64,000 nt of DNA from JBOGXA01 sp050694175 (GTDB lineage Bacteria; Actinomycetota; CADDZG01; WHSQ01). Below, piece by piece: positions 6,703 to 15,590 of the stretch. The stretch spans positions 124,001 to 188,000 of the forward strand of contig JBOGXA010000001.1 in assembly GCA_050694175.1 (NCBI GenBank), given 5' to 3'. A program made the translations under genes and the position numbers. Under the pieces are notes generated by a model, which saw only the letters and a list, made by a program, of their open reading frames with translations, did not search any database and was not told where the DNA came from. Numbering within the stretch: position 1 is the first letter of the stretch; every line of letters begins with the position of its first letter.

Positions 6703-8505
6703 CTAAGCCGCCGAGACCTTCCGGCGACGACGGCGCCCGAGCGCGGCCGCGGCCGGCAGCAGGAGCGCCGCGATGCCGATCAGGCCCAGATTCATCTCGG
6801 TCGCTCCGACGCTGGGCTCTGGAGGCTCGGCACCGATCGGGTTGGGATCACCCGTCCAGCTCACGATGTCGATGCCCCGGTGGATGTCGTCCGCGGCGAT
6901 GAAGTAGGTGCGGGTGCCGTCGGGATTGTCGACGATCTTGAAATGCTCAGCCGCCCACGTGTTGGCGGTTTTCGGCAGCGCGAGCGTGTACGAGGCGACC
7001 TCCTCGAACGTGACGTTGCCCTCACCGTCGACGAAGTAGTCGACGACTTTGATGCCCTGTGTGTAGTACGCGGCGATGAACCGCTGCTCGCCGGGCACCA
7101 ACTCGATCACGTGGACGTCGCAGAAGGTCGGAGCCGGCACCACCGCATCGCTGATGTACACGGCCGGGTCGCCGTCGGGCGTGGTGGCGTACTCGATGTT
7201 CGTCGGATCGCTGATGTCAAACGCATGTGCGCCGCCGTTGCCGAACGGATTGTCGACACCGGGGAGGCAAGAGGATCCGGGTGGCACAACTCCGCCCCCG
7301 CGCTCGTCCGTTACGAACATCAATTGCTCGTCGGCTGTGGGGTCCGCCTCGTGAGAAACGGACACGCCCTCATCCGATCGCACGTGGTTATTCGAGTTAC
7401 AGGAGCGGTTGTCGACGGGCTTCGGCAAACAGTCACGACCGGGGTGGTTGAACGTGCCGAGGAACTGCCAGCCGGTGGCGCGCTCGGTCCGTTCCGGCCC
7501 CATGCCGTTGCAGTCGGTGACCTGTGCCCCGGTTCGAGTACCGGCGACGACCGGACACGGGAACGGAGTGCCGGGGATGCCTCCAAAGGTATTGGTCATG
7601 CGGGAGACGTCGATGATCAGGGTTGCGTTCAGCGCGGCGCAGTAGAGCCTGTTGTTCTTGAACGTGATGTCGTGACATGCGGCCGACCCCGGCTCGAGCT
7701 CACCGGTGTCCTGGTCGCGCTGCTTCGTCCAATCGTCCTGGAACTGGATGCGGTAGACCTTCGGCCGGCACCGCTCGCGGCGTTCGGCCAGGGTCCAGTT
7801 GGCGGTGCCGAAGCACGAGCGGGTGTCGATGACGTCGATCCAGTTGCGACCCGCGAAGTCCGAGCTGCTGTTGTAGATGATCCACGGGCGGTTGGTGTCG
7901 ACGGTGTGGGTATGGGAGAAGCCGGCGAGACGGATGAGGTGAACCTCGCGAGGTTCGGAGGTCGGATTGGCGATGTCCGTCACGTCGACAAGCTCGATGC
8001 CACCGCCGGGCGAGTCGTGACACCTGCCGGTCGCGTCGGTCGTGTCGGCAAGGAGCCTGATCGCGCCGAGCCGGGCGACCTGAGAGTCGTGCTGCAGACC
8101 GGTCGTGCCGGCCGGGTTGGTCGTCCCGCAGTGGGCCGAGCCGTGGTCGGCAACCCACGTTGGCGCAACCTCGCCGTCATCGGTCAGCTGCAGGACACGC
8201 TGGCCGACGCTGCCGGCGTCGTCCTGACCAAGCGTTCCGAACGCTCCGTAGATGTCGCTGCTGCCGGCGGGGCTAAAGAACTCCAGATCGGTTCCGCCGC
8301 CGGTGAGGGCGGGACTCGCGCCCCCCGGGAAGTTGGCAATGATCTCCCACGTGCCCTCACCCCTCTCGATGCCCGGGATGGCCGGGCCGTCGGTGGGGGC
8401 GAGCGGTGTTCGGGGGTCGGTGTGGTCTGCGAAAGCCGGTGAGCCGAGCGCGGACAGCATCACGACGAGACAGAAAACGACAGAGCAAGCCAGTAGTTTG
8501 CGCAT
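6703..8505 (-). CDS. exported, C-terminally anchored LVIVD-like beta-propeller protein
   Basis: From the ATG at 8505 (GAGGAGGG upstream) the product is 600 residues. A signal peptide (MRKLLACSVVFCLVVMLSA) ends near FADHT. The body repeats propeller-like blades with phrases such as GIELVDVTDIANPT, TLIIDVSRM, HAFDISDPTNIEYA and GIKVVDYFVD, as in LVIVD-repeat surface proteins. Many paired Cys and His residues suggest disulfides or metal sites. The C-terminus has one hydrophobic helix (LGLIGIAALLLPAAAAL) and a GRRRRRK tail, so it should remain membrane- or wall-associated. The substrate is unknown. Confidence 0.75.
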   Translation of the reverse strand: MRKLLACSVVFCLVVMLSALGSPAFADHTDPRTPLAPTDGPAIPGIERGEGTWEIIANFPGGASPALTGGGTDLEFFSPAGSSDIYGAFGTLGQDDAGSVGQRVLQLTDDGEVAPTWVADHGSAHCGTTNPAGTTGLQHDSQVARLGAIRLLADTTDATGRCHDSPGGGIELVDVTDIANPTSEPREVHLIRLAGFSHTHTVDTNRPWIIYNSSSDFAGRNWIDVIDTRSCFGTANWTLAERRERCRPKVYRIQFQDDWTKQRDQDTGELEPGSAACHDITFKNNRLYCAALNATLIIDVSRMTNTFGGIPGTPFPCPVVAGTRTGAQVTDCNGMGPERTERATGWQFLGTFNHPGRDCLPKPVDNRSCNSNNHVRSDEGVSVSHEADPTADEQLMFVTDERGGGVVPPGSSCLPGVDNPFGNGGAHAFDISDPTNIEYATTPDGDPAVYISDAVVPAPTFCDVHVIELVPGEQRFIAAYYTQGIKVVDYFVDGEGNVTFEEVASYTLALPKTANTWAAEHFKIVDNPDGTRTYFIAADDIHRGIDIVSWTGDPNPIGAEPPEPSVGATEMNLGLIGIAALLLPAAAALGRRRRRKVSAA

Positions 8506-8621
8506 AGATCCCTCCTCTTGCCTCCTGTTCGCCGCCCCTGCACCCATTTCCTTCCCCGGGCCGAATCCCACATGGACGCGGCCCCACCGGCCCCCAGCGC
8601 GGATCTCGGCACCCGGACGCT

Positions 8622-9845
8622 ATGCTGCCCGGCGTGCTGCCGCTCTTTGGATCCCCGCCGGCAGACCTCCTTTTTGCCCACCCCGTCACCCAATCCTTCG
8701 CGCTGCCGTTCTCACCGCTGGTGGCCGCCGTTGCCGGGAGTTTTGCCGTCTTCATGGTTGCCCTGGTGTGGCCGTCACGGGACGAAAGAGAGCCCCGTTC
8801 CGAGCCGCAGTTGACCTCGTGGGCCGGGCGGCTGTCGCTCCCGCAGATCGCGACCCGGGCGGCCGCCGTCCTAGTGCTCGCCCTCGCGATCGCCGCCGGC
8901 CGGCTCGGATCCGATGACCAGCTCGAGAACCTCGCGCCCGCGTTGATAGTGGGGGCGGTGTGGCCCCTGCTCGTGCTGATCAGCACCGTCGTCGGGCCCG
9001 TGTGGCGCTGGACCGACCCGTGGGACGGCGTCGCCCGGCCGTTTGCCCCCGGCGATACGGACCGTTCGCCCGGTAATGTGTGGCCGGCCGTCGTGGCTGC
9101 GCTTGTGTGGGTCTGGTACCTGAGCGCCTATCCGGATGCGCTCGAGCCCGGGTCGGTGGGCGCGATCCTGGCCCTCTACACGGTCGCGACGGTGGCCGGA
9201 TGTCTCGCTATGGGGCGGGTGCGGTGGCTCGCCTCGTCCGAGCCGCTCGGCATCGTTCTGTCGTGGATGGCACGCGTGTCGCGCCGCCGACTTGCCGACT
9301 GGCAGCCGCCCGCTGGCGCCGAGAGCCTGCTGGGCGTGCTGGCCGGCGGTGTGCTCTTCGGTGCGGTCCGGCGCTCCGAGCTGTGGGGCGACCTCAACGC
9401 CGACCCCAACTCGCTGCTGTGGGCCACCGTGGGCGTCGTTGGGGCCGGTCTGATCGTCGCCGGGCTTCTGGAGGGGATGGCGAGGGCGGCGGAGCGTGGT
9501 CGATCCGGAGTCGCCCGCGGGGCGGTCCCCGCGGTCGCCGGGATCGTCGTGGCCGTGGCTCTGGACTTCAACCGGCTATTCACGAGCGTGCAGCTCCTGC
9601 CGGGGCTTCTCGGCGATCCGTTCGGAGAGGGCTGGGACCTGCTCGGCCGCGCGGGGGCGGGGCTGGATCCGGCCCCGCTGGGCGTCGACGGTTTGTTGTG
9701 GGCCCAGCTCGGGGTCCTGCTCGCCGGCCATCTTGCCGGAGCCGTGGTCGTGGCGCGCGGCCTCCCACCCGGTGACCGCGCCCCCGGAGCTGCCGTCCTC
9801 GCCGTCCTCACCGCCGCGTCGGTGATCGCGGTCATCACGCACTGA
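8622..9845 (+). CDS. polytopic membrane protein of unknown function
   Basis: The 407-residue product has about ten hydrophobic segments and little else: early helices at about 30-47 and 75-95, then VWPLLVLISTVVGPVW and many Ala/Val/Leu helices to the end. The loop VVGPVWRWTDPWDG has several aromatic residues. I do not recognise a transporter signature. The ATG at 8622 lies about 116 bases from the divergent LVIVD-like gene, so they may share a control region. Confidence 0.7.
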   Translation: MLPGVLPLFGSPPADLLFAHPVTQSFALPFSPLVAAVAGSFAVFMVALVWPSRDEREPRSEPQLTSWAGRLSLPQIATRAAAVLVLALAIAAGRLGSDDQLENLAPALIVGAVWPLLVLISTVVGPVWRWTDPWDGVARPFAPGDTDRSPGNVWPAVVAALVWVWYLSAYPDALEPGSVGAILALYTVATVAGCLAMGRVRWLASSEPLGIVLSWMARVSRRRLADWQPPAGAESLLGVLAGGVLFGAVRRSELWGDLNADPNSLLWATVGVVGAGLIVAGLLEGMARAAERGRSGVARGAVPAVAGIVVAVALDFNRLFTSVQLLPGLLGDPFGEGWDLLGRAGAGLDPAPLGVDGLLWAQLGVLLAGHLAGAVVVARGLPPGDRAPGAAVLAVLTAASVIAVITH

Positions 9846-9905
9846 GCCGCACACCATGCGTGGGAGATAGGGGGCATAGTGCCCCCAAACTCCCAACCAA
9901 CGCTG

Positions 9906-11825
9906 CTACCAGGTCATCAGCGCGGCCCGGATGCGCGGCCTCAACATCTCGAAGTGAGCCTTGCTGCGCACGTCTCCGATCTTCGCGATCTCGTTGTCAC
10001 AGGCGGTCTCCTTGCCGTCGACCTTCTTGCTCGACCCGCAGGCAAAGAACCCGTCGACAAACGAACCGTAGACGTACGGCGTGGGCACGATGCCGCCGCG
10101 TACTTTGAAGGGCAGGTACAGCACGCCGAAGCCCGTGCGGCGCAACGTCCGGCAGACTCCCGAGTCTCCGTCGGGGCAGTCGGCTCCGTTGTCGTAGCTG
10201 CCCCCCTTGACCGCAACCTCCATCGCGTTGAGGAACTGATCCGCGGTCGATTGAGACAGCCCGAGGTCGGCGGCTTCTTCATCGACCACCGGCTTCCACC
10301 CACTCGCGCTATTGAGCATGTACTCGTAGAACGTGTCCCTGAAGGTACCGGTCCCCAGCAGGCTGCCGTTCGCTACGCCCTCGTACAGAAGTCCTGCGTC
10401 GTACAGCGTGAGTTCGTTGCTCTTGAATGGGCTCGGACTCGCTTTCGAGGGGCAACCGATTCTGTGATTGATCTGGGTGTCGTTCATCGCCACGAAGTCC
10501 GCGGTGCCGTTTATGGCGTTCATCCCGAAGCGGTTGAGCACGGCGTCGGTGGAGCGGTTATCGGATTGCTCCATCATCTGCCTGAGAATCACGTTGCCCA
10601 GGTCGTCGACGTAGGGGTTCGACGTGATCGCGTTGCCGTCGGAGTCGTATGCACATTTGTTCTTGTCGTCCGCGTAGTCGGAATCGTTCGGGTAACGAGC
10701 GTCATCGGTGGGGCGGACGTACCAGGTGATGTCTTCGGTCAGCGAAGCCTGACCGTTCATCACAGCCCTCATCGCGTGCAGGTGATGAAGGACCTTGATC
10801 GTGCTCGCCGGCTCGAAGACCTTCTGCGTCTGGAGCCCGGCGTAGACAGGGCCGCCCACCCGTTTGAGATAGAACCCGAACGCGGCCCCCTGCGTCCCGG
10901 GCTTCATGATCTCGCGCACCTTGGTGGTGAGCGAGTTGACGTCGTTCAGCATGAGTACCGCGTAGCGTGTGCCTCCGGAGGTCGAGTAGCGCTCGATGTC
11001 GAAGATGCGCGCTCCGTTTTGGGCCGCGAGATCTCCGATCTGTGACCCCTTGAGTCCGTAGTACCACCACCAGTACTCGCCGGACCGCCGCACCATCACG
11101 ATGTTGTATTTGCCGGTGCCGGCGCGCTCGATGTCGACGAGGCGACCCTTCTTGGCCTTGAGCAAGTTCTTGATCTGCGCGGGCGTTCGGCTGTAGTAGT
11201 ACCACCACTTCTTGGCGTCCTCGCCCGTGTTGGCGATCATGATGACGTTGTAGTTGGAGCTATTCGGCCGGCGGTCGATGTCGATGATGCGCCTGCCTTG
11301 AAGGTGGTTCTTGATGAACGTCTTCGAGGCATTGAAGTACCACCACCAGCCCTTCGCGTAGTCGTTCTGATTGTTGACGGTGACGATCGCGTAGCGCCGC
11401 TGGCCGTTGACTATGTAGTTCTCGACATCGAGCGCGCGTTCCCGACCGCTGGTGATCTCGTCGAGGTTGACGAGCTCATCGAAGGTCAGCCCGAAGTACC
11501 AGTGCCACGACGGGCGGTGGTAGGTGCCGGAGTTGTGCACCAGCGTTGCTGCGAACTTCGGGGTATTCGGGTCGACCACCTCGATGTCGGCGAGCCTCAT
11601 GCCGAATCGGTCGATAAATACGTTGAGATCTGTCTCCGTCACGCTCGTGTACCAGCCCCAGCCGGTGAGCGCGGTGCTATAGCGCTCCGGGTCGGGGGCC
11701 GCCGCGCTCGTCGCCGCCAGCGAGGCGACCGCGACCAGGGCGGCAACCGCCGAGGCAACGGATCGCCGGCGCGAAAGAGCACCGGGGCCACGGATTCGAG
11801 ACCGTGTACGGATGATGAGTCGCAT
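9906..11825 (-). CDS. secreted serine hydrolase: five tandem repeats plus class A beta-lactamase-like domain (polyglycine-hydrolase type)
   Basis: The 639-residue protein starts at an ATG after GGGAGGTG. An N-terminal signal region (VAALVAVASLAATSAAA) is followed by five repeats of about 45-50 residues (about 50-285). Each has a Trp/Tyr cluster (GWGWY, WHWYF, WWWYF, KWWYYY, WWWYY), a helix and a strand ending in DIER/DIDR. This is the architecture I know from polyglycine hydrolases (bacterial tandem repeat domain 1). The C-terminal half has a class A beta-lactamase-like site: STIK at 341-344 (S-x-x-K) and SDN at 421-423. It probably hydrolyses a peptide or ester bond outside the cell. The expected KTG-like third motif is not obvious. 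Confidence 0.8.
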   Translation of the reverse strand: MRLIIRTRSRIRGPGALSRRRSVASAVAALVAVASLAATSAAAPDPERYSTALTGWGWYTSVTETDLNVFIDRFGMRLADIEVVDPNTPKFAATLVHNSGTYHRPSWHWYFGLTFDELVNLDEITSGRERALDVENYIVNGQRRYAIVTVNNQNDYAKGWWWYFNASKTFIKNHLQGRRIIDIDRRPNSSNYNVIMIANTGEDAKKWWYYYSRTPAQIKNLLKAKKGRLVDIERAGTGKYNIVMVRRSGEYWWWYYGLKGSQIGDLAAQNGARIFDIERYSTSGGTRYAVLMLNDVNSLTTKVREIMKPGTQGAAFGFYLKRVGGPVYAGLQTQKVFEPASTIKVLHHLHAMRAVMNGQASLTEDITWYVRPTDDARYPNDSDYADDKNKCAYDSDGNAITSNPYVDDLGNVILRQMMEQSDNRSTDAVLNRFGMNAINGTADFVAMNDTQINHRIGCPSKASPSPFKSNELTLYDAGLLYEGVANGSLLGTGTFRDTFYEYMLNSASGWKPVVDEEAADLGLSQSTADQFLNAMEVAVKGGSYDNGADCPDGDSGVCRTLRRTGFGVLYLPFKVRGGIVPTPYVYGSFVDGFFACGSSKKVDGKETACDNEIAKIGDVRSKAHFEMLRPRIRAALMTW

Positions 11826-11952
11826 AGGACACCTCCCAGCAGTGAATGCTTGGTGCCACCGTGAGGCGCCGCGGTATAGGCCCGGTATAGACCCGGTAAA
11901 GGTGTCACCAGTTACTCGGACGCGTTTCCGGCCGGTGACCTACGCTAGAGAT

Positions 11953-12810
11953 ATGCCCACATACGAGCTGTTGGTCGAGCCCACCGATGTCGTCGCGCCG
12001 GCGCTCATCGTCTCCTTCCAGGATTGGGTGGATGCCGGGGGAGCCGGCACCGTGGCAGCACGCCACATCGCCGAGGGCGGCGAAGTGGTAGCGAGCTTCG
12101 ACGGCGATGCCCTCTTCGACTATCGCAATCACCGTCCGATCCTGGACATCGTGGATGGCACCCCGAAGCAGTTCGCGTGGCAGGAGATGGCGCTGACGCG
12201 CCGGCGCCTGCGGGATCGGGATCTGTTCGTTCTGACCGGCCCCGAGCCGGACTTCAGGTGGAAGGAGTTCGCCGCGGACGTGCTGGGTTTGGCCCTCAGG
12301 ATAGGCGTGATCGAACACGTCAGCCTCGGCGCGATCCCCGCGGCCGTGCCCCACACCGCTCCTACCCCGATCATGATGACCGCGTCGAGCAAGGAGCTGA
12401 TGAGCGGAGCCTCGGGGGTCGAGGGCTTGTTGCGCGTTCCCGCAGCGGCGGTAAGCGCGGTGGAATGGACGATCGCGCAGGCCGGCATTCCGGCCGTCGG
12501 TTTCTGGGCCCAGGTCCCGCATTACGCATCGCCGTACGCGGCCGGCGCGATCGCGCTCCTTCGCCGCGTTGAGACCCACCTGAGCGTGACGATTGGCGCC
12601 GGCGAACTCGAGGGTGAGGCCGGTCGTCAGAGTAAGGCCCTCACCGAGCTCATCGCCGGCAACGCCGAAGCGCAGGAGTACGTGGAGCGCCTCGAGAGCA
12701 TGGTCGGCGAACAAGAGATCCCAGCGGCGGAGAACATCGGGCAGGAGGTGGAGCGGTTCTTGCGAAACCAGGGCCGCGGCGACGAGGGACCCAACCCGTT
12801 CGGTCTCTGA
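11953..12810 (+). CDS. PAC2 family protein
   Basis: The 285-residue product begins MPTYELLVEPTDVVAPALIV and has the PAC2 pattern of alternating strands: LIVSFQDWVDAGGAG, LTGPEPDFRWKEFA, GIPAVGFWAQVPHY. PAC2 proteins are related to proteasome assembly chaperones and are common in actinobacteria. The start at 11953 is where homology begins. The C-terminus carries a predicted helical region (about 225-275) rich in Glu. No proteasome genes lie in the window. Confidence 0.85.
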   Translation: MPTYELLVEPTDVVAPALIVSFQDWVDAGGAGTVAARHIAEGGEVVASFDGDALFDYRNHRPILDIVDGTPKQFAWQEMALTRRRLRDRDLFVLTGPEPDFRWKEFAADVLGLALRIGVIEHVSLGAIPAAVPHTAPTPIMMTASSKELMSGASGVEGLLRVPAAAVSAVEWTIAQAGIPAVGFWAQVPHYASPYAAGAIALLRRVETHLSVTIGAGELEGEAGRQSKALTELIAGNAEAQEYVERLESMVGEQEIPAAENIGQEVERFLRNQGRGDEGPNPFGL

Positions 12811-12888
12811 CGACCGACCGGGCGGGTTCTGGTGGGTCGCATTCATCGTGGGTAATGCCTCGTTAACGATCGACAGATGGAGGACGCC

Positions 12889-13416
12889 ATGAGCTCGGCC
12901 GGACAGCACCGTGATTCCGTCACCGCCACCAAGGCCCGCAAATACCTCGGCATCTATCTGGAGGACCATCTCGCCGGGTCGATGGCGGGCCTAGAGATGG
13001 CCAAGCGGGCGGCCGGGAGCAATCGGGACACGGAGCTCGGGCTGTTTCTCGATCAGAAGCTCGTCGCCGAGATCTCCGAGGATCAACAGACGCTCCAGCA
13101 GTTGATGCAACGGCTGGGCTTCGCTCCCAATCAGGTGAAGCAGAGCGTCGCCTGGTTGGGCGAGAAGCTCGGGCGCCTCAAGCTCAACGGCGAGATCACC
13201 AACTATTCACCGTTGTCGAGGCTTGTGGAGCTGGAGGCGCTGACGCTCGGCGTAAGAGGCAAGCTCAGTCTCTGGGAGGCGCTTAGGGCCGTGACCGACA
13301 ATGGAGAGTACGCAGGCGTCGATCTCGACGCGATGATCGAGCGCGCCACGCAACAGCACGCGCAACTCGAGCGCTTTAGGCACGAGGTGGCCGCCTCGAT
13401 ATTCCCGAGGAACTAG
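12889..13416 (+). CDS. all-helical protein, ferritin-like in appearance, function unknown
   Basis: The 175-residue product starts at the ATG at 12889, with GGAGG five bases before it; the ATG at 12877 overlaps that site. It is almost wholly helical: TKARKYLGIYLEDHLAGSM, LGLFLDQKLVAEISEDQQT, ALTLGVRGKLSLWEALRAV, QQHAQLERFRHEVAASI. The four-helix spacing with scattered Glu and His recalls ferritin-like proteins, but a clear ExxH di-iron pair is not seen, so the fold is a guess. Confidence 0.7.
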   Translation: MSSAGQHRDSVTATKARKYLGIYLEDHLAGSMAGLEMAKRAAGSNRDTELGLFLDQKLVAEISEDQQTLQQLMQRLGFAPNQVKQSVAWLGEKLGRLKLNGEITNYSPLSRLVELEALTLGVRGKLSLWEALRAVTDNGEYAGVDLDAMIERATQQHAQLERFRHEVAASIFPRN

Positions 13417-13593
13417 TTGGATCTACGTATGCGAATCTGTTCGGCGGATTCAAGTCCAGTGAGTTGTGAGTCGAAGTCAGAGTAGTCGTGTACAATTGGC
13501 AACACTAGTGCTGTTCAGGGCGTGATAAGTCGCCCGTGAGATCTGCCTCCGGTTTCCCCTTCTAGGTGACGGGATGTTCGGGTCTCCCGTCGA

Positions 13594-13612
13594 TCGGTAT
13601 CGGTTATACCGA
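13594..13612 (+). promoter_or_regulatory. leader hairpin upstream of the DEAD-box helicase
   Basis: Perfect 7-bp arms TCGGTAT and ATACCGA enclose a 5-base loop. The hairpin sits 8 bases before the AAGGAG ribosome binding site of the helicase. A possible -10 (TACAAT, 13491-13496) would give a leader of about 140 bases. Long structured leaders are typical of cold-responsive helicase genes, and this one could modulate ribosome access. Confidence 0.5.
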
Positions 13613-13637
13613 ATGTATAGAAGGAGTTGAGACGAAG

Positions 13638-14822
13638 TTGTCTTCTTTCGCTGAGTTGGGCGTGACCGCGCCCGTTGCCCGCGCGCTCTCGGTGCGCGGC
13701 ATCGACAAGCCGTTTCGGATTCAAGACCTGGTTCTTCGAGACGCCCTCGGAGGCCGGGACATCCTGGCGCGTTCCCGTACGGGGTCGGGCAAGACCCTTG
13801 CGTTCGCCATTCCCATCGTGGAAACACTCGATGCGAGCATGGCGCGGCCCTCGGCCCTCGTGCTGGTGCCGACGCGCGAGCTGGCCGTGCAGGTGACGGA
13901 CGAGATGCACGACCTCGCCGCCGCTCGCAACCTGCGCGTCGCCGCCGTGTACGGCGGCGTACCCATCGCCAAGCAGGCGCAGAGAGCCGCCAAGGCCCAT
14001 GTCGTGGTCGCGACCCCGGGGCGACTGTGGGACCTCATGAACCGGAAGCTTCTCAAGGTGGAGGGCACGAAGATCCTCGTGCTCGACGAAGCCGACAGGA
14101 TGCTCGACATGGGGTTTCAGCCCCAGGTCCAGCGCATCGTCGGACGCCTTAAGAAGGAGCGCCAGACGATGTTCTTCTCGGCGACGCTCGACGGGGCCGT
14201 GGGATACATGGCGCGCGCCTACACGGTCGATCCCGTTCGCCACGAGATCGAAGACGTTCGCCCCGTCATCCAATCGGCCGACCACCGCTTCATCCCGGTG
14301 GACGAGCACCAGAAACTGGCGGCCCTCGTCGAGGTGCTCGGCGAGGAGAGAGGGTTGGCCCTTGTGTTCGTCGGCACGAAGCGTGGCGCCGACAGGCTGC
14401 GGCTGAGGCTCAGATCCAAGGGTGTCAATGCCCTCGCGATTCACGGCGACATGACCCAGGGAGCTCGTCAGCAAGCGCTCGAGCGATTCACGGCCGGTAA
14501 GGTGGACGTTCTCATCGGCACCGACGTCGCCGCCAGGGGTCTCGACGTCGACGGCATCAGTCACGTCATCAACTACGACCCTCCGAGAGATCACAAGGAC
14601 TACATACACAGGGTCGGGCGCACCGCGAGGGCCGGAAAGTCGGGAGCCGGCATCACGCTGGTGGCCGACCGGCACGTCCAGGACGTCGGCGCGATCGCCC
14701 GCCAGCTCAGCCTCGGCGACGAGTTTCAGGCCCAGGGCCTAGAGCTGGCCGCGCCGCGAGTTGTCTTCTCGTCGCACGGCCGGCGTTCGATGATGCGACG
14801 CCGCACCAAGAGGCGGATCTAG
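13638..14822 (+). CDS. DEAD-box ATP-dependent RNA helicase
   Basis: All core motifs are visible in order: Q-like motif (FRIQD), GSGKT, PTREL, TPGRL, DEAD, SAT, IGTDVAARGLD and HRVGRTAR. The product from the TTG at 13638 is 394 residues; AAGGAG lies 11 bases upstream and the conserved start SSFAELGV follows. A GTG at 13566 would extend it through the leader hairpin and is unlikely. It unwinds RNA, probably in ribosome assembly or mRNA turnover. The C-terminus is short and basic (RRSMMRRRTKRR). Confidence 0.93.
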   Translation: MSSFAELGVTAPVARALSVRGIDKPFRIQDLVLRDALGGRDILARSRTGSGKTLAFAIPIVETLDASMARPSALVLVPTRELAVQVTDEMHDLAAARNLRVAAVYGGVPIAKQAQRAAKAHVVVATPGRLWDLMNRKLLKVEGTKILVLDEADRMLDMGFQPQVQRIVGRLKKERQTMFFSATLDGAVGYMARAYTVDPVRHEIEDVRPVIQSADHRFIPVDEHQKLAALVEVLGEERGLALVFVGTKRGADRLRLRLRSKGVNALAIHGDMTQGARQQALERFTAGKVDVLIGTDVAARGLDVDGISHVINYDPPRDHKDYIHRVGRTARAGKSGAGITLVADRHVQDVGAIARQLSLGDEFQAQGLELAAPRVVFSSHGRRSMMRRRTKRRI

Positions 14823-14840
14823 CCGGCCGCATCTCCCCGC

Positions 14841-15539
14841 CTATCTCAGCAGCGCGGTAAACCTCTTGGCGACCTCGCGGCCGATCCCCTGCTGGTGCTC
14901 GAGCATCTCGTCGGCCTGGCGTAGGACCGCTTTCTTGGTCGTCCCCCACGTCGTCTCGAGCTCGGGGGTTTCGTCGCACCAGGTCTCGATCTCCGTGCGC
15001 GTCACCTCGAAGTGGAACTGAACTCCGTAGGCGGACGAGCCATAACGAAAGGCCTGAACCGCGACCTCGTCGCCCGTGAATAGCAGGTCGGCTCCTTCGG
15101 GCAGGGCGCATGCATCCTCGTGGAACTGAAAGACCTTCGAGCGGGGCGCGAACGGCGCCAGCACGGGATCTGAGAGCGCGTCGTCGGTGGCGTGTACGTC
15201 GCGGAAGCCGATCTCCCTGACGGGCGACGGATAGACGTCGGCTCCGAGCGAGCGCGTCAGGATCTGGGCCCCCAGGCAAATCCCCAGTACCGGCAGGCCG
15301 GCATCGACCGCTTCTCGAACGAAAACTCTCAGCGGATCGAGATAGGGGTAAGTGGTGATGTCGTCGGCATTCATCTCGCCGCCGAGAACGATCAGCCCGC
15401 TCATCTGCGAGACTTCCGGGCACGGCGGGTCGTCCCAGCAGTCGAGGTAGCGCCACTCGATAGCGCCCTCACCGATGACGTCGCCGATGACACCTAACGG
15501 AGCGGTCGACTGATGGCGGACGCAGACAAGCGGTTTCAT
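14841..15539 (-). CDS. class I glutamine amidotransferase-like protein
   Basis: The 232-residue product starts at MKPLVCVRH. Residues GICLGAQILTRSLGA carry the nucleophile Cys of the triad, and FHFEVTRTEIE the His-Glu pair. It belongs to the GMP-synthase-like stand-alone amidotransferase group. Its neighbours on the same strand are a glutamine-synthetase-like ligase and an amine/amino-acid permease, 51 bases and about 1.5 kb upstream. I infer that it may hydrolyse a gamma-glutamyl product, the role PuuD plays in polyamine catabolism, although PuuD itself is from another subfamily. Confidence 0.85.
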   Translation of the reverse strand: MKPLVCVRHQSTAPLGVIGDVIGEGAIEWRYLDCWDDPPCPEVSQMSGLIVLGGEMNADDITTYPYLDPLRVFVREAVDAGLPVLGICLGAQILTRSLGADVYPSPVREIGFRDVHATDDALSDPVLAPFAPRSKVFQFHEDACALPEGADLLFTGDEVAVQAFRYGSSAYGVQFHFEVTRTEIETWCDETPELETTWGTTKKAVLRQADEMLEHQQGIGREVAKRFTALLR

Positions 15540-15590
15540 CGACCTAACCACGCCCCGCGGACAACGATTGGGTGAGTCATCCACCCAATT

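Noticed and set aside
6880..8442. 520-codon open frame on the plus strand inside the LVIVD-like gene
   Set aside because: It is antisense to a gene with signal peptide, ribosome binding site and blade repeats; its composition is that of reversed high-GC codons with no domain pattern.
9846..9905. Terminator between the convergent genes ending at 9845 and 9906
   Set aside because: Only weak complementarity was seen; no convincing stem with a T tract.
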